Assembly (NCBI RefSeq): GCF_000006565.2 | Contig: NC_031468.1 | Location: 1,326,747 to 1,390,746, forward strand | Direction: 5' to 3' | Length of the DNA: 64,000 nt | Origin: Toxoplasma gondii ME49 | Lineage: Eukaryota; Apicomplexa; Conoidasida; Eucoccidiorida; Sarcocystidae | Made by a program: the position numbers and the translations under genes | Notes under the pieces: model-generated | The model's database searches: none | Told to the model about the DNA's origin: nothing | The model's input: the letters and a program-made list of their open reading frames with translations, nothing else | Part shown: positions 36,273 to 47,398 of the stretch, in pieces | How positions within the stretch are numbered: position 1 is the stretch's first letter | Layout of the letters: each line of letters starts with the position of its first letter

Positions 36273-38466
36273 TTAATCCGGAGACAACCAACTGCTGCGG
36301 TCTGCATTGACAACTCCATCCCAGCGTTCTCGAGGGTTTCTCCTCAAGTTGCTAGGCTTTGCGTCACTAGCGGCTTCAACAATGCCTGTGAAGTAGTAGT
36401 AATGATAACCTCCAGACAAGCACCTGCTTATGGCGTCTCCTGTGCTCACCAATTCTCTGATTCTCGCGGTCGAAGATTGTGTAAAACCGTCTGATGAATA
36501 CCTCACCAAGAATCTGTACTCCCAGTCCTACGTCCGGTTGAGATTGGCAGTGTTCAAATGTTTAATCTGCTTACGAAGATGCGGACAGGATGTTGCTTCA
36601 ACTCTAGAGGCATGAACGCCGCGGGGCATGAAGTGTAGTCATCTGATGGTTTTAGGTTTTCGACTAGATAGTCGGCGGGCGTCAGTTCGAACTCGATCTC
36701 CTGCCCAGGTGTTCCTTGCTCGAGTATAACCGTCAAATGCCTCATGTCGACTCTTCGTTCGCAGCTTGGGGCTGCCCCGAGCGCGGTGAGCACCTGATGG
36801 ATGTCGGCCTTGGGGCCGCCAATGCTAGAGGTTCCAGTATCTAAAACAGCTACGCATCTGCTCTCGGCGGAATCGAAACAAAGGTGGAGTCTGACGCCAT
36901 CGACCTTAAAATCGATGAGCGGAATTGCCCAGCCTTCTTGAGGAAGCGTGGCAAACCACTGGATGTTTTTCCCTTGCTGAACAAATCTGAGACAACGCCG
37001 TTTTGTGACGAATGGATTGATAAACCGAATGATACTCGAGAAGAATGTGCCAACCTTGGATCAAATCCTCCAAAACTAATTACACCACCCATAACGCGGC
37101 GTCTGGACAAGTAAACGGCGAAGATCTTGTCTGCTATAACGCGCTCGGTTTTGAGATTATCGAGCAAATCCTTTTGTCCGCTGCGTTCGTACGATCCGGC
37201 TAAGCAGGAACTACGTGACAAGCACATGCCAGTGTACACGACAAAGTACTCACCGAGCCCAACGATCCCATCAAACGCTGAATAAATCAGTAAACAGCGT
37301 CAGCTCGACTATCCACCACACATTTAGCGCTCTTACGTAAATCTACAAACGGCTCGTCTGTCTGATCAACCACAAGACCAACTGCTTGGCTGGGGATCCT
37401 GAAAATTCGCGGATCGCCAGATACCAATGAACGAGCCAAAATTGAACGGACATACGCAGCATCTCCGATTCTGATTGCCTCTAGCGCCTTCCGGTAAACG
37501 ACGCGCCCGGTTCCGAAGGTGACGGTGACACATTCGTTCCACCCATTGTTGCTGTGGTGGCGAAAGCTTGACGAGCGACTGCCATCAAAGCGAGAATGAG
37601 CTCTGCATGAAGAAGCCTGGCACTCGTTTGAAGGGATCCAAAAGTGGTGACTGCCTGAGCGTTGCAAATAGATCTTGTCACCAGTCAAGAAGGCAAAAAC
37701 AGAAAGCCTTACCCGTATCAAACACAACGTTGAACGATTGAGGCGGGTTGCCGACTGAGATTTTTCCGAAATACCTGAAAAAGCATTTATTATGGAACTG
37801 ATGCTCAGATAGATGGCACTGCTGCTCGGATGTACGGTCGCTGAGCAGATTTCAGTCACTTACTGCGTGTTCCGGTGATTTTGCAAAGACACCAGAAGTA
37901 CGCGGGTGTGTGGTACGTCGTGCCGCTTAATAAGAGGGAGGAGTTTGGCTTCTATATTCAGTTGCTACGTGATCTCGGGCAACTGACGTGAACAACCGAG
38001 TCTCTCGGGGGCTAACCTGCGAGTTCGCCCGGCGCTGTGGGAGAAGCTACAGACCAAGATGATTCGTAAGTCAATACCGCCCAAAGAAGAGGAAACAAAG
38101 TAACTGATAAAACTGTGGAGAGCCGCATCATGCCACTACAGTAATGCCGATATGAATATGACGTAGAACACAGACGACCACCGTTGACCGGTGTGGCTTG
38201 TCAACGGCGCGAGACCAGTGCATTTCCCCTTGCGCCCGGTGCTTGCCTCCGTTATTGGAGCGGTGCGCGCTCAATATTTCGGGTGTCACTACACTGTGTC
38301 TCTGCTTTTGTCTGTGGCGTACGGGAACACTGGTTATCCAGTCATACACGGCGTGCCTGTACATTCGCACAGTTTCCCTAAACTCCCCTGCGGTTCTGCA
38401 ACGATGTAACAACTGTCCAAAAACTACACACACGAAGAATGCATTGCCCTTGACGCAGCCTCTCAT
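36273..38466 (-). CDS. Pepsin-family (A1) aspartyl protease, many small exons
   Basis: Apicomplexan A1 proteases process proteins in the secretory pathway or mature secretory organelle cargo. A possible signal-peptide exon begins at the ATG at 38466 (MRGCVKGNAFFVCVVFGQLL). A pro-segment exon ends at 37864 with LVSLQNHRNT, and the next exon continues QYFGKISVGNPPQSF and VVFDTG, the first catalytic motif, after which an intron begins. The chain goes on with WIPSNECQASSC, the flap-side VTVTFGTGRVVY, and FDGIVGLGEY. Next come VMGGVISFGGFDPRL, the second catalytic motif CVAVLDTGTSSIGGP, the C-terminal signature ILGEVFIRRFYTIFDRENQ, and a last exon ending SSWLSPD at 36273. Both Asp residues are present, so the enzyme should be active. 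The joins into QYFGK, into ILGEVF and into the last exon fit in phase. The 5' exons are less certain. I cannot assign a specific ASP number. Confidence 0.86.
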
Positions 38467-39371
38467 GACGTTCCTGTCCAAAGTGTCCTAGTACCGCAGT
38501 TGTATTCAATAAGGGCTCGCGCTTTAGTACGGTAGATCTGTTGCTTTGTTGTGCGGAGCCTCAAAAGATCCAGGAACAAAAGTAATGAGACACCAACGTG
38601 CCTTCTCAACTGAATAATAATAGTCCTTTACACAGGGATACAGTAGACACATGCCGCAACAGCGTTGGTAACCCTGTAGAAATCCGAAGATTATTTCGCC
38701 TCCCGACTATCCGCTGACAACGTGTTCTGATAAACGTGGATCGACCGAGTAGAACTGCTTCTTTTCAGCAGAAAGTGACAACCTCGCCGTCCCTCGTGTG
38801 CCGCCAAGTGAGGCCCGGGGTGCGAACCATGACAGACACGGCGTTACAAATCGACAAGTAGAGTGAATGTGCGTTGTTGTGACGGCTTCTTGTTCATGGA
38901 GTGACTACTGGGCGAATCAGATGCGACGACGTGACTCTGAGAAGCAATGAGCCCACCGCGGATGTCTTCCCTTCAAACTTGTCTGTTGCTTTTTACCCAC
39001 CATGTGGAGTCGCCTGGCTCAAGTCCGGAGGTACAGCAGGACTGGCTAATCAAATTGGCTTGCGAGTACAGCCTCTAGCTTTTTCTTCCCAATGTAAAAA
39101 ACTGAGTCACCAGAATCAGGACAAGGTTTACTGCATATCATGGAAGATGTAGAAATTCTACAGTTATATCCCACAACGGATGCATCGACCATGGTAGTAA
39201 TCGCCTACAAAAGCAGATGCTCTGAGAAACCACTGATATCTACAACCACAGCACATAAGCGGAAAACCACCTTGGCTCGTCAACCTGCAGAAGAGATTTC
39301 GAGTAAAGTACAGAATGATATCGCTAGCAACAGGGGCTCCCCTCCCACTTGGTAAATACAAATAACTCCAA
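38467..39371. other. Intergenic, no supported gene
   Basis: This is the 5' side of the aspartyl protease and the 3' side of the CCDC174-like gene. Only short frames are present, and no RNA gene is recognised. Confidence 0.5.
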
Positions 39372-42275
39372 CTAGGAGAGGCTGGCAAGATCAAATCCGG
39401 CATCGACCATGCGTTCCCTGTTAAGTGTTGCTTCAGCCTTCGCCGCTTTCATGAGGGCGTTTGTTGCTGCTTCATTGTCCGCCGCTGCAGCAGCGGCAGC
39501 AGCGGCTTCGCGTAGGATAAGCAGTCTTGTCCGCAACAATGAGAGCCTATGTTTCTTGGTTTCTTCAACTTCGTCCCGTCGCCTGCAGCCACCGGCAAAT
39601 CCCAGATAGCGCGTACAAGTCACAGTGCATTCCGAGAAATCAGTGTCTCTCTCGTTCTTGCTCAAAAACGGGGCAAACCAATGTTTTTCATTAACACCAT
39701 CTCTAACTGGTGGCTGCGCAGAAAGGAAAATCGGTTCCTCGCTCTTCCAGAATCCTGCATACTCTTCCCCCCCGCTGCCACCTCCCCATGTTCTCGTGTA
39801 TCCCTTGTCACTCAGGATCGGCTTCTCTGTCTCTCTCTCACCTCTCAGTCTCTTTGCTGAGAGCGCAGAGAAACTGGTTTTGCCCTTCTGTAGTTCGCCT
39901 GTCCTCTTCCGCTCTCCCCGCTACTGCAGCCAATCCCACACAATCACTAAAAACATGTCGTATGAGCATCGAGAAACTCTCGTTGGCAAATTAGCCCTTC
40001 ACACGTAGGTCAACCACAGATTGGAATTGTTCCGTCGGTTACCAGCCAGTCCAGAAACATCATCAGCTACTACACAACCCAACACGCTGTCCAAATATCG
40101 TTCCATCTACGAAGAATTCCACAAAAAGCTCCCAACGTCGACGCCTACTCGTGATGGTGGAATGCAAGTGTGTCCGGGGTTGCGGGAGGTCTATGACTAC
40201 CAGCTGCCTCGACAGTGTATTTCCATCTGAGTTGTGTTGTTGAGCGTGCATGTTCCTATCCAGCAACCACCCTGACCCAGAGAAAGACAGCCGCTTCTCT
40301 CGCGTCCCTTCACGACGTGAGACTGATGCAACAGCTGATGCATACGGCTGCATCCACGTTTTGTCTACGCTGTCGACCATTCGAACATCACGACGACCTC
40401 CTTTTGTTATCATCTTCCCAGCCTGAAAATTTAACAAGCTACCGAACGGGCGAAGGCAGTTTCGAGTGGAAGTCTCACAGTCTCTGCCGCGTTGCCTCCA
40501 GCTTTGCTGTTCGTCTCCTGAGTGGCCACTCGTCTCCATTGGCTCATCTGGCACTCCATCCCTCCACCCCGCGTGCCATGATGTTTTTTCACCGGTCGTC
40601 GCGCTTTGCCGTTCGTAAGACACCGCTTCTCCCTCCTCTCCAGACATCCTTCGCTCTTCTCCCTCGTACGTGAATCTAGCTGAAGCAGCCCCAAACAGTA
40701 AACTTTCCTGAGGCTCTGAACTTAATGGTTCCGAGTGAGAGTCTGAGCCAGTGCGCAGTGAAATCGGGGGAGCGCGACAGAGTTTGTCCTCAAAGTCGAT
40801 CAACTGACGGGCGCACGCAGGAGCCTCGGAAGCGTCCTTGCGTCCTGAGACTGGCAGGGAAGCAACGCACCCGTGAAACACACGAGATTATTAACTGCGA
40901 AGTTCTGTTCGAAGAAATGCACGGACCGGTTCCACAGCGAAGACCGAAACGACAGCAATGGGGCCGAGGCTCCGGCAACACTACAGCGCAAGAGACGGGC
41001 ATGGTGCGGAGTACATCTGGATAACGAGGTCGCTTCTGGTTCCCATCAGCAGTGGAGGAGGCTAAAACACAGGCACAGTGATTGAGTGGCGCAAAATCAA
41101 AGAAAGCAATTCTTGTGTCCTTTCACATCCGGGACCTTCAACTGTGGTGATTTGCAACACGCGCGACTCACAAAACCTTCTGGAACACCACAGCAGAGTA
41201 GAAACACCAATCCGAACGATGTCTCGACCCGTCACAACACGGTTCGAAGTGGAACCGAGTTCTTCAAGCACACGCGGGTATGCACATCTCAAACGCAGAA
41301 ATTCTGTACCATCATGGGACTGTCTTTTTTTATGTAATCGGAAAAGGCATGTCGAGGCACTTACTGACATCGTCGTAGAGTTTCGCCTTTTCCTCGAGCT
41401 TCCGCCGCGATGCTTCCAATGTCTTGGCATGGGCCGCGACAAACTGTGCATCTGCTGCGGCCCTTTCTTCGACTCTCGGGTTCTTCGCCTCCATCAGACG
41501 CGCCTGCCAGTGGAGGGGCTGAGGGTAAAAGAGGCAAGAGGGACGTGGACCGCATGCATTTACAAGAACCCAAACGGCAGAGAGCTGCCCAAAATGCATC
41601 CGTGACATGAAACGGTGTTCCCCCCCCTGGAGCGAGAGCCAAATAACCTGTAAAGCAAAATACATGACACTCAAGACGGACAGATAGACCCCGGAAAAAG
41701 CAGGGCAGTGGCCTCTAAACAGTTCGTCGCAGAACAGGAAGATGCGCCACCACAGCAAACAGAGTCGAGGTCCCAACTGTGCTTTCCCACTTGCACGAGA
41801 AGAGGGGCGACATCGCTGTCGAGAAGTAACCACCATGTCCACTTACTTTTTTCGAGGGTCTTCCCCAACGTCTGACGGAGCCGGGGTAGGCGTTCCCTCG
41901 CACACATCCGGACTCTTCTTCGCTGCCAGAGTCGTGCGACCCCCTTCTTCTTCTCCGCGCTCTCCCCACCTCTTGGCCACCCTCCGACTCCAAACCTCCT
42001 TCTGGTCCTCGCAGCTTGCTATGCTCGGAGGCTTCTGTCTCGGCTTGGCGTGCAGCGCGCTCTACGCATTCTCCCTCCCTCTCTTGGGATCCCGGCGGAC
42101 AGACGACTCGTTGGCTCCTCAAGCCGGAAAGAAACTCGAGAGGCTTCTGCTGCTGCTCCTGTTGCAAACTAAAAATCTGGCTCGACAGCGTGTACAGCGA
42201 CGAATCCGAGACGCCCCCGATCTTCACTGCCTTCTTGGGCAGGAGGGAACTCTCGGTCAACCACCCGTAAGACAT
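39372..42275 (-). CDS. DUF4078/CCDC174-like nuclear protein, at least four exons
   Basis: CCDC174 relatives are nuclear proteins associated with the spliceosome or exon-junction complex. Exon 1, 42275-41847, starts MSYGWLTESSLLPKKAVK and contains VSDSSLYTLSSQIFSLQQEQ, the usual N-terminal helix, then an Arg/Ser/Glu-rich region; it ends before GTAAGT. Exon 2, 41518-41365, reads ARLMEAKNPRVEERAAA and LEEKAKLYDDV before GTAAGT. Exon 3 starts at 40850 and joins in phase to give ARQLIDFEDKLCRAPP. The pairing LEEKAKLYDD followed by LIDFEDK is the DUF4078 signature seen in CCDC174. The end of exon 3 (about 40.45 kb) and any exon between 40.4 and 39.7 kb are unresolved. The final exon, from about 39578, reads RRDEVEETKKHRLSLLRTR, then a nine-Ala tract and DAGFDLASLS with a TAG at 39372. 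Family membership is likely, from motif recognition only. Confidence 0.52.
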
Positions 42276-43829
42276 CTTGTCGCTTTCTGGCCTCACCGAA
42301 ACCGCAAACGGGAGTATACAAGGAAACGCGCACAGACACAGGGTAAAACGCGAAACTGTTCCGAGAACGCTGAGGCAGCCAGGGGAAAGGAGTGGCGCGG
42401 ACGATGGGTAAAACGGGACGGCGGAAAGAAAGCGCACAAGACTCAGACAACCACGGACACACGGTAAATTTGTGAAAGAAAGAATAGGAACGAAAGGAAC
42501 GGATTCCTCTGCAGACCGAATGCAGAGCAGATCTCGTTGGTTAGTGACTGCATCTGCTTTTTGCCCGCAAACAAGTCTAGTTCGACTGTTTCGCGAAAAC
42601 TCTGAAGGCAGACCGTGGGCTCGCAGGCGAAGAACGGAGGGTCTCCCTCGGAAAACAGCGAACAAACAGGGGGTAGCATCCCTTTGTCACAAGGAAAACA
42701 GGCCTGCATATCTTTATCTGTCTTTTTGCGTGCTGCTCCTCGCACCAGCTGGAGCCAAACTCAGCCTTGCGACACCGCTGAAGTCAGGAGACCGGGAAAG
42801 AAGAACCCGAGAAACTCAGGCTCACAAGCTGAATCGAAAAAGAGGTGCTTCGCTCGATTGGAACCCATCCAAAGATCGACTGTCACTTGTTGTCTCGTTC
42901 GCCTCAGATGTGCCAGTTCAATCCTCTGTAAGAGAGACACGGGTTGGTGCTGCTTTCTGCAAACACCCAGTCAGGGTGAACGGGACGAAGGAAACGCCGT
43001 GCATGCTACAGGCCTTCGTGACCTCATTGTTTGCGAGGCTTCTGAATCTGGAAAGAGACTCGACCTTCAGCCTCCCCTTCACTCATCCAGGACACGAAGC
43101 TGAACGTGAAGGCGGCAACAGAGTCGCGAGCACGCGAGGAACAAGGAAGTCGTATGAGCAATTGTCCCGGAGAGGACCGACGGTTTTCAGGGCTATCAAG
43201 TGTGCTCGGCTAAGATGGAATTGTGAGGCACTGAGCAAAATCCAAAGCTCAAAAATGGACCGGGGAAAAAGAAAAATGAAGGTGTAAACAGACCACTGAA
43301 CGCGGAGACTTCTGTCAGCGACTCGCGTTGACGCGTATTATGCATGCAGCCTCCTCTCTGCGTGTAAAAGAATTGTTCGCCTCGATGCCTTTTTCTAATG
43401 AAGGACTACATCCAGTATGTTCTTTTTCCTACTTCACCCGTTTCTCTCTTCTCATTTCAGAGCTTTTCCAACAAGTTTGGGGCGCCGAAGCAGGCGTCAG
43501 GCGAAACCCATCGATTTATCGACCCAGCGAGCCAAAACGCATGCACGCGTTGTTCGCAGAACACTCACTCCGCAAGGCGGCACATACAACGAGGAGCACG
43601 CGAGCCTTCCTCTTTTGTCTTTCCATCTCTCTCCTTTCTTGCTTTTGTTCTGGAGAGAGCGTTGTCTGTGCCGTCTCATCCTGTGGTGCTCGGATTGACT
43701 GTCTCCCGACATCTCCGCAGGTCCGCGAGTCGCTGGAAGCATCGAGACATTGCTTTCCGCTGAAGACGCAGGAGCATTTTGTCGCGCACCTCGCCTGGTC
43801 CTTCTCTTCTTCCTTCCTTTATCACCAGG
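42276..43829. promoter_or_regulatory. Divergent upstream region with a TGCATGCA element
   Basis: This lies between the minus-strand start at 42275 and the plus-strand start at 43830. A TGCATGCA palindrome at 43341-43348 matches the GCATGC-type element bound by ApiAP2 factors. A plus-strand open frame at 42472-43287 has no domain and probably is untranslated. The region likely holds both promoters. Confidence 0.35.
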
Positions 43830-45128
43830 ATGACACGAGAGAAATCTGGCGGTGACTGTTTTTCGCCTTTCCAGTCTTTTTCGTCTCCTGCCAGCGGACC
43901 TCCTGTTTTCTCTCGGAAGGGCACCTCTCCTGCCAACTGCGTCGTCGAGAAGACACGAAAGCCATTCTCCTCGCTTTCTCCTCTCTACGCTGACTCTTCA
44001 TACTCCTCTACTTCACCTCTCTGTACCTCTCCGCCTGAAGCGACTTCCTCTTCTACATCTGCCCCAGTCTCGTCTCTTTCTTCTGCCTCTATTGTTTGCT
44101 CTTTTTCCCCGCGTTCTTCGCTCTCTTCCTCTTCCCACGGTCCTGCTTCTCCTCACCCTTCGTCCTCCTCTTCTTCCTCATCGTCCTCGCGTTTCTGTGT
44201 TTTCAGTGACACTCTGCGTCGGCTGAAAGAGATCAGCGAGTCTGCAGCGGCGGTAGGGCAGTCGGCGGCTGCTCTGGTGGAGAGACTTTACGCGTTGGCT
44301 CTGGAGCGAGACGCGCTGGAGGAAGCTGAAGAGCATTCAGTCGAAAGTCCGAAAAGCAAGAACGAAACAGTGGAGGAGGAGACCGAAGCACATGCGCCAA
44401 AGGAGGAGGACGTCCCCCTCTCGTCTGCAGAGCACCTCGTGGTGAGTCGCCTGGAGCCGATGTTGCTCTCCCTCCAGTCCGTGTTGAACCGGGAGAAGGA
44501 ACTTGCATGCAGAGGCCAAGAAGTCGTCGAGGAACTTGAGGCTGCTCTCCGGCTTCACCTCCAGAGCGACGCTTCGTTCTTGGATACCTGCAGGACGGAG
44601 ACGACGCAAAGAACCCAAGGCGAAGATCACGCACATGAAACACCGAGAGATACTGGCTCTCCTCCGTCGCCTCTCACACGGCATGCTTCTTCCTCCTTCT
44701 CTCTTGCTTCGTACTCGTCTTCCGCGTCTCCCGCGTCTTCCGCGTCTTCCGCGGCTTCGGAGTCCGTGTCTGCTTCGCCGGTGCCTGTCTTCGACGCGCA
44801 GGAGGGAGCGAAGGTCGAGAGTGAGAAGGCGCGCGTGCAGTCGGACCGAGCGCGGAGAGAGAAGGAAGCCGTCTGCTCTTTCCTTGTCCTCTGCCACAGA
44901 CTTGCTGCCTCTCTCGAGGAAGCTGTCCAGTTTAGACAGAGTGTCAAGGAGGAACTGAGGCACTTCGCATCTGCAGAAACGTTCCGAGCTGCCAAAATTG
45001 CTTTCGCGGCCGAGCCGTTCGTATGGGAGCAGCGGGACATTCTCCTCAAAGCGCGCGACTGTCTAGACGCCTGGACGCTCTTCCGCGCCAGACGCGAGGA
45101 CGAACCAACGGAAGCTCGGGGCGCTTAA
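43830..45128 (+). CDS. Hypothetical Ser-rich coiled-coil protein, single exon
   Basis: I do not recognise the family. The first ATG is at 43830 (MTREKSGGDCFSPFQSF); the open frame extends a little upstream without another ATG. The protein is 432 residues. The N-terminal 120 residues are Ser/Pro-rich, ending in a poly-Ser tract near 44165-44195. From there helices predominate: FSDTLRRLKEISESAAAVG, ALVERLYALALERDALEE, LVVSRLEPMLLSLQSVLN and REKELACRGQEVVEELEAAL. A second Ser/Ala-rich linker follows around 44690-44790. The C-terminal helical region has CHRLAASLEEAVQFRQSV and AAKIAFAAEPFVWEQRDILL and ends LFRARREDEPTEARGA. The alternation of disordered linkers and long amphipathic helices suggests a scaffold or a subunit of a larger complex. 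The complementary strand also has open frames here, but the helix pattern and length support the plus strand. Confidence 0.58.
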   Translation: MTREKSGGDCFSPFQSFSSPASGPPVFSRKGTSPANCVVEKTRKPFSSLSPLYADSSYSSTSPLCTSPPEATSSSTSAPVSSLSSASIVCSFSPRSSLSSSSHGPASPHPSSSSSSSSSSRFCVFSDTLRRLKEISESAAAVGQSAAALVERLYALALERDALEEAEEHSVESPKSKNETVEEETEAHAPKEEDVPLSSAEHLVVSRLEPMLLSLQSVLNREKELACRGQEVVEELEAALRLHLQSDASFLDTCRTETTQRTQGEDHAHETPRDTGSPPSPLTRHASSSFSLASYSSSASPASSASSAASESVSASPVPVFDAQEGAKVESEKARVQSDRARREKEAVCSFLVLCHRLAASLEEAVQFRQSVKEELRHFASAETFRAAKIAFAAEPFVWEQRDILLKARDCLDAWTLFRARREDEPTEARGA

Positions 45129-46099
45129 CTGGGGCGCCAATTCCCCAGGCAGAAGATCCGTGACAGAGAACCCCCGCCAACGTGAGCCGCGCCAGAAAGG
45201 CAGTAGGCGGTAGGAATCAAAAGGGAGGAAACAGGACAAGTGATCGGAGAAGAAAAACGTGAGAGGAAGGAAACGCGGGAGAAGAAGTACAGTCGAGATT
45301 GGAAGCGGGAGACGGATATTGGCCATCGCTGGACTTGCCAAGGCGCCTTTCTCCGTTTCCCAAGGAAGAAAGGCCAAATCGGCATCCTAGGGAACGCGGC
45401 CGACTCTTTGAAGACATACACTCCATTGTTTGTGTCCGCGGGCGGCGAGAAACGCGTTTCAAGTGTCGAGACACCACTTAGGCCATTGGAGTAGGTGCTG
45501 CGCGGGACGAGGCCAAGCAGTTTGGAGACATCGTTGGTTTCTAGAGACATGGAGTTCGCTTGGATGTAACTTGACGACTGCCCGAGAGCTTGTGTTGTGA
45601 GCATCAAACCAAAGAGATGGTTACTGGAGCACCGGACCTAAGAGAAGGTTCACGCGCTCTGAAGTGAAGGGAATTTCTTTTTCTGAGATTCGCTAACATC
45701 GTGTGAACCGCCCAGGTCGCACAAACTCCTGCAAGTTCAAAGTTTCGAAACGCGCCCCATGACCCGTTTCGTTCGACAAGATAGCTTCAAAACGCATTAG
45801 AAACGGTATATCAATAAATATGTATTGATATGCATACATATACATATGGATAGGTACTGAACTTTCTAAATATATGCATTGATAACTCTCGAGACATGTA
45901 AATGTATATATCTATAGGCTAACTTGAGTTAGACAGACTCTTTTTGTTCAGTTTGACCAGCTTCGAGTTTGCTTTATTCAGATCACGAGCAGCCTCGACG
46001 TTTGCTCAGACCAGCGTCTGGTGCCCAATTGTCCTTGTCTTTTACCCGAGGCTGCGGGCGGCTCAACTCGACTGCCGGGCACCTTACACCTCGCCAGTG

Positions 46100-46310
46100 A
46101 CAGAACCTTTATTTACTTTGAAAACTGCTTTTTGGTATTGACAGACGCTTTATATGTGGTGATAGACACATTATCTGTATTGACAAGACAACATCGTTTA
46201 TACCGTCATACGCCTTTTTTTTATTGTGGCGGTTGCTTTATTCATATTGACAAAGTGTTTTCTTCGACAAGAACTCTATGTCTATTGAGAGAAACCTTAT
46301 CTGTGATAAT
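46100..46310. repeat. Degenerate tandem repeat with a 21-bp period
   Basis: About ten units, mostly 20-22 bp, follow one another. Example units are actgctttttggtattgaca, acgctttatatgtggtgata and acacattatctgtattgaca, each followed by one more base. The period is 21, the units share a tttat/ttg-aca skeleton, and later units (ttgctttattcatattgaca, then agtgttttcttcgacaag) are more diverged. In the plus frame starting at 46021 the array reads as a loose heptapeptide such as CFLVLTD, ALYVVID, TLSVLTR. Confidence 0.6.
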
Positions 46311-47204
46311 CAGTTTAAGTATATAGTCTATGCATGTTAGATATTGATAACCCAGAAGCTCTGTGTCGCTTAACGCGTGCAGATGTGGCGGCACTTAGAC
46401 GAGGTTGAATAAATCAAACGCTCGGTGTTCACGCCAACAGTTTCGAACAGCGCCTTTCGCGTCCTCTCCACGAAGACGGAGGCACACAACACAAATTCAA
46501 TAATTAACGGTGCATGCCGAGGCCACAATTGCTCCGCAAAAGAAACGCCTCCGCGTGTGTTCCTGATCCTCCGCCTCGCTGTTCGTTTTTCCTTTTTCAC
46601 GGCTTCGGTGAGGAAGAAGCGAGACAAGACGGAAAGGCAAAAACGCAGGACACAGAGAAGAGGGAAAAAATTCATGGCAGCAATCCAACTCGTAGTCAAG
46701 TCCGCATGCCAATGTGAATGAATGTGGTGGCAATGGAAGACAAGCTGTTGGTAGGATCGATGAAGTGTTTGCCAACGTCAGTATTGTTTATCATTGCAAC
46801 TTAAGTTGTAGTCTTTGTCAATTCAAAGAAAGCTTGTGCGAAGAGAAATCGAGGTAATGGCGCAGAGAGGACAAAGTCTCGTAAGAGCTTGCAACGTCCG
46901 CAAATGCTCGAGAGAAGAAGCGCTCCGTGGACGGCACTGCGTCTCTTGGAAAGGCCAATCACCTCAAGACTCACTGCCATCAGATTCGCCATACGCCAGG
47001 GCGGAAAAGAGGGAAACGAAATTGCAGCGACAAGGCAAATACGTGCATTTGCATCATTGAATGGATCCATCGTTAGCTAAGCACTAAATCGGTCTCCCTC
47101 CAAACTTTAGAACGTCAAAAAGACGAGAGAAAATGCGCACAAAACCTTTTTTTCTAGTCCTCCCAGCCTCACATCCGACAGCGCATCCTTATATCCCACC
47201 TCAG

Positions 47205-47208
<4 letters not shown>

Positions 47209-47240
<32 letters not shown>
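47209..47240. repeat. AT dinucleotide microsatellite
   Basis: About 16 AT units, flanked by gcatacatacatag. It lies about 160 bp beyond the proposed TERT stop codon. Confidence 0.9.
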
Positions 47241-47243
<3 letters not shown>

Positions 47244-47398
47244 TACATACATAGGTGTATCTAATTATATGTGTAGTTCAGCGAAGACGACTTAGTAGAG
47301 TTCCAGGTTTCTCTCCTCTTTTTATCTGTGCCATCTTGTAGAAAATAGTCGATCGGTGCTTTCATGAAAACTCACACATCGCCGAAGGCGTTGAATTG

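Larger units (their letters stand above)
45129..47398. other. Intergenic, 3' flank of TERT, with repeats
   Basis: This is a convergent intergenic region between the coiled-coil gene and the TERT 3' end. It holds an A+T-rich zone at 45800-45915, a degenerate 21-bp repeat at 46100-46310 and an AT microsatellite. Short frames, such as 46801-47070 on the minus strand, are not convincing genes. Confidence 0.5.

Noticed and set aside
41742..42467. Plus-strand frame of 241 codons
   Set aside because: It is antisense to exon 1 of the CCDC174-like gene, whose motifs and splice sites support the minus strand.
42472..43287. Plus-strand frame of 271 codons
   Set aside because: It lacks any domain or helix pattern and lies in a divergent promoter region; it is probably fortuitous.
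46801..47070. Minus-strand frame of 89 codons with an ATG
   Set aside because: It lies in the TERT 3' flank, is opposed by a plus-strand frame, and has no signal or domain I can defend.
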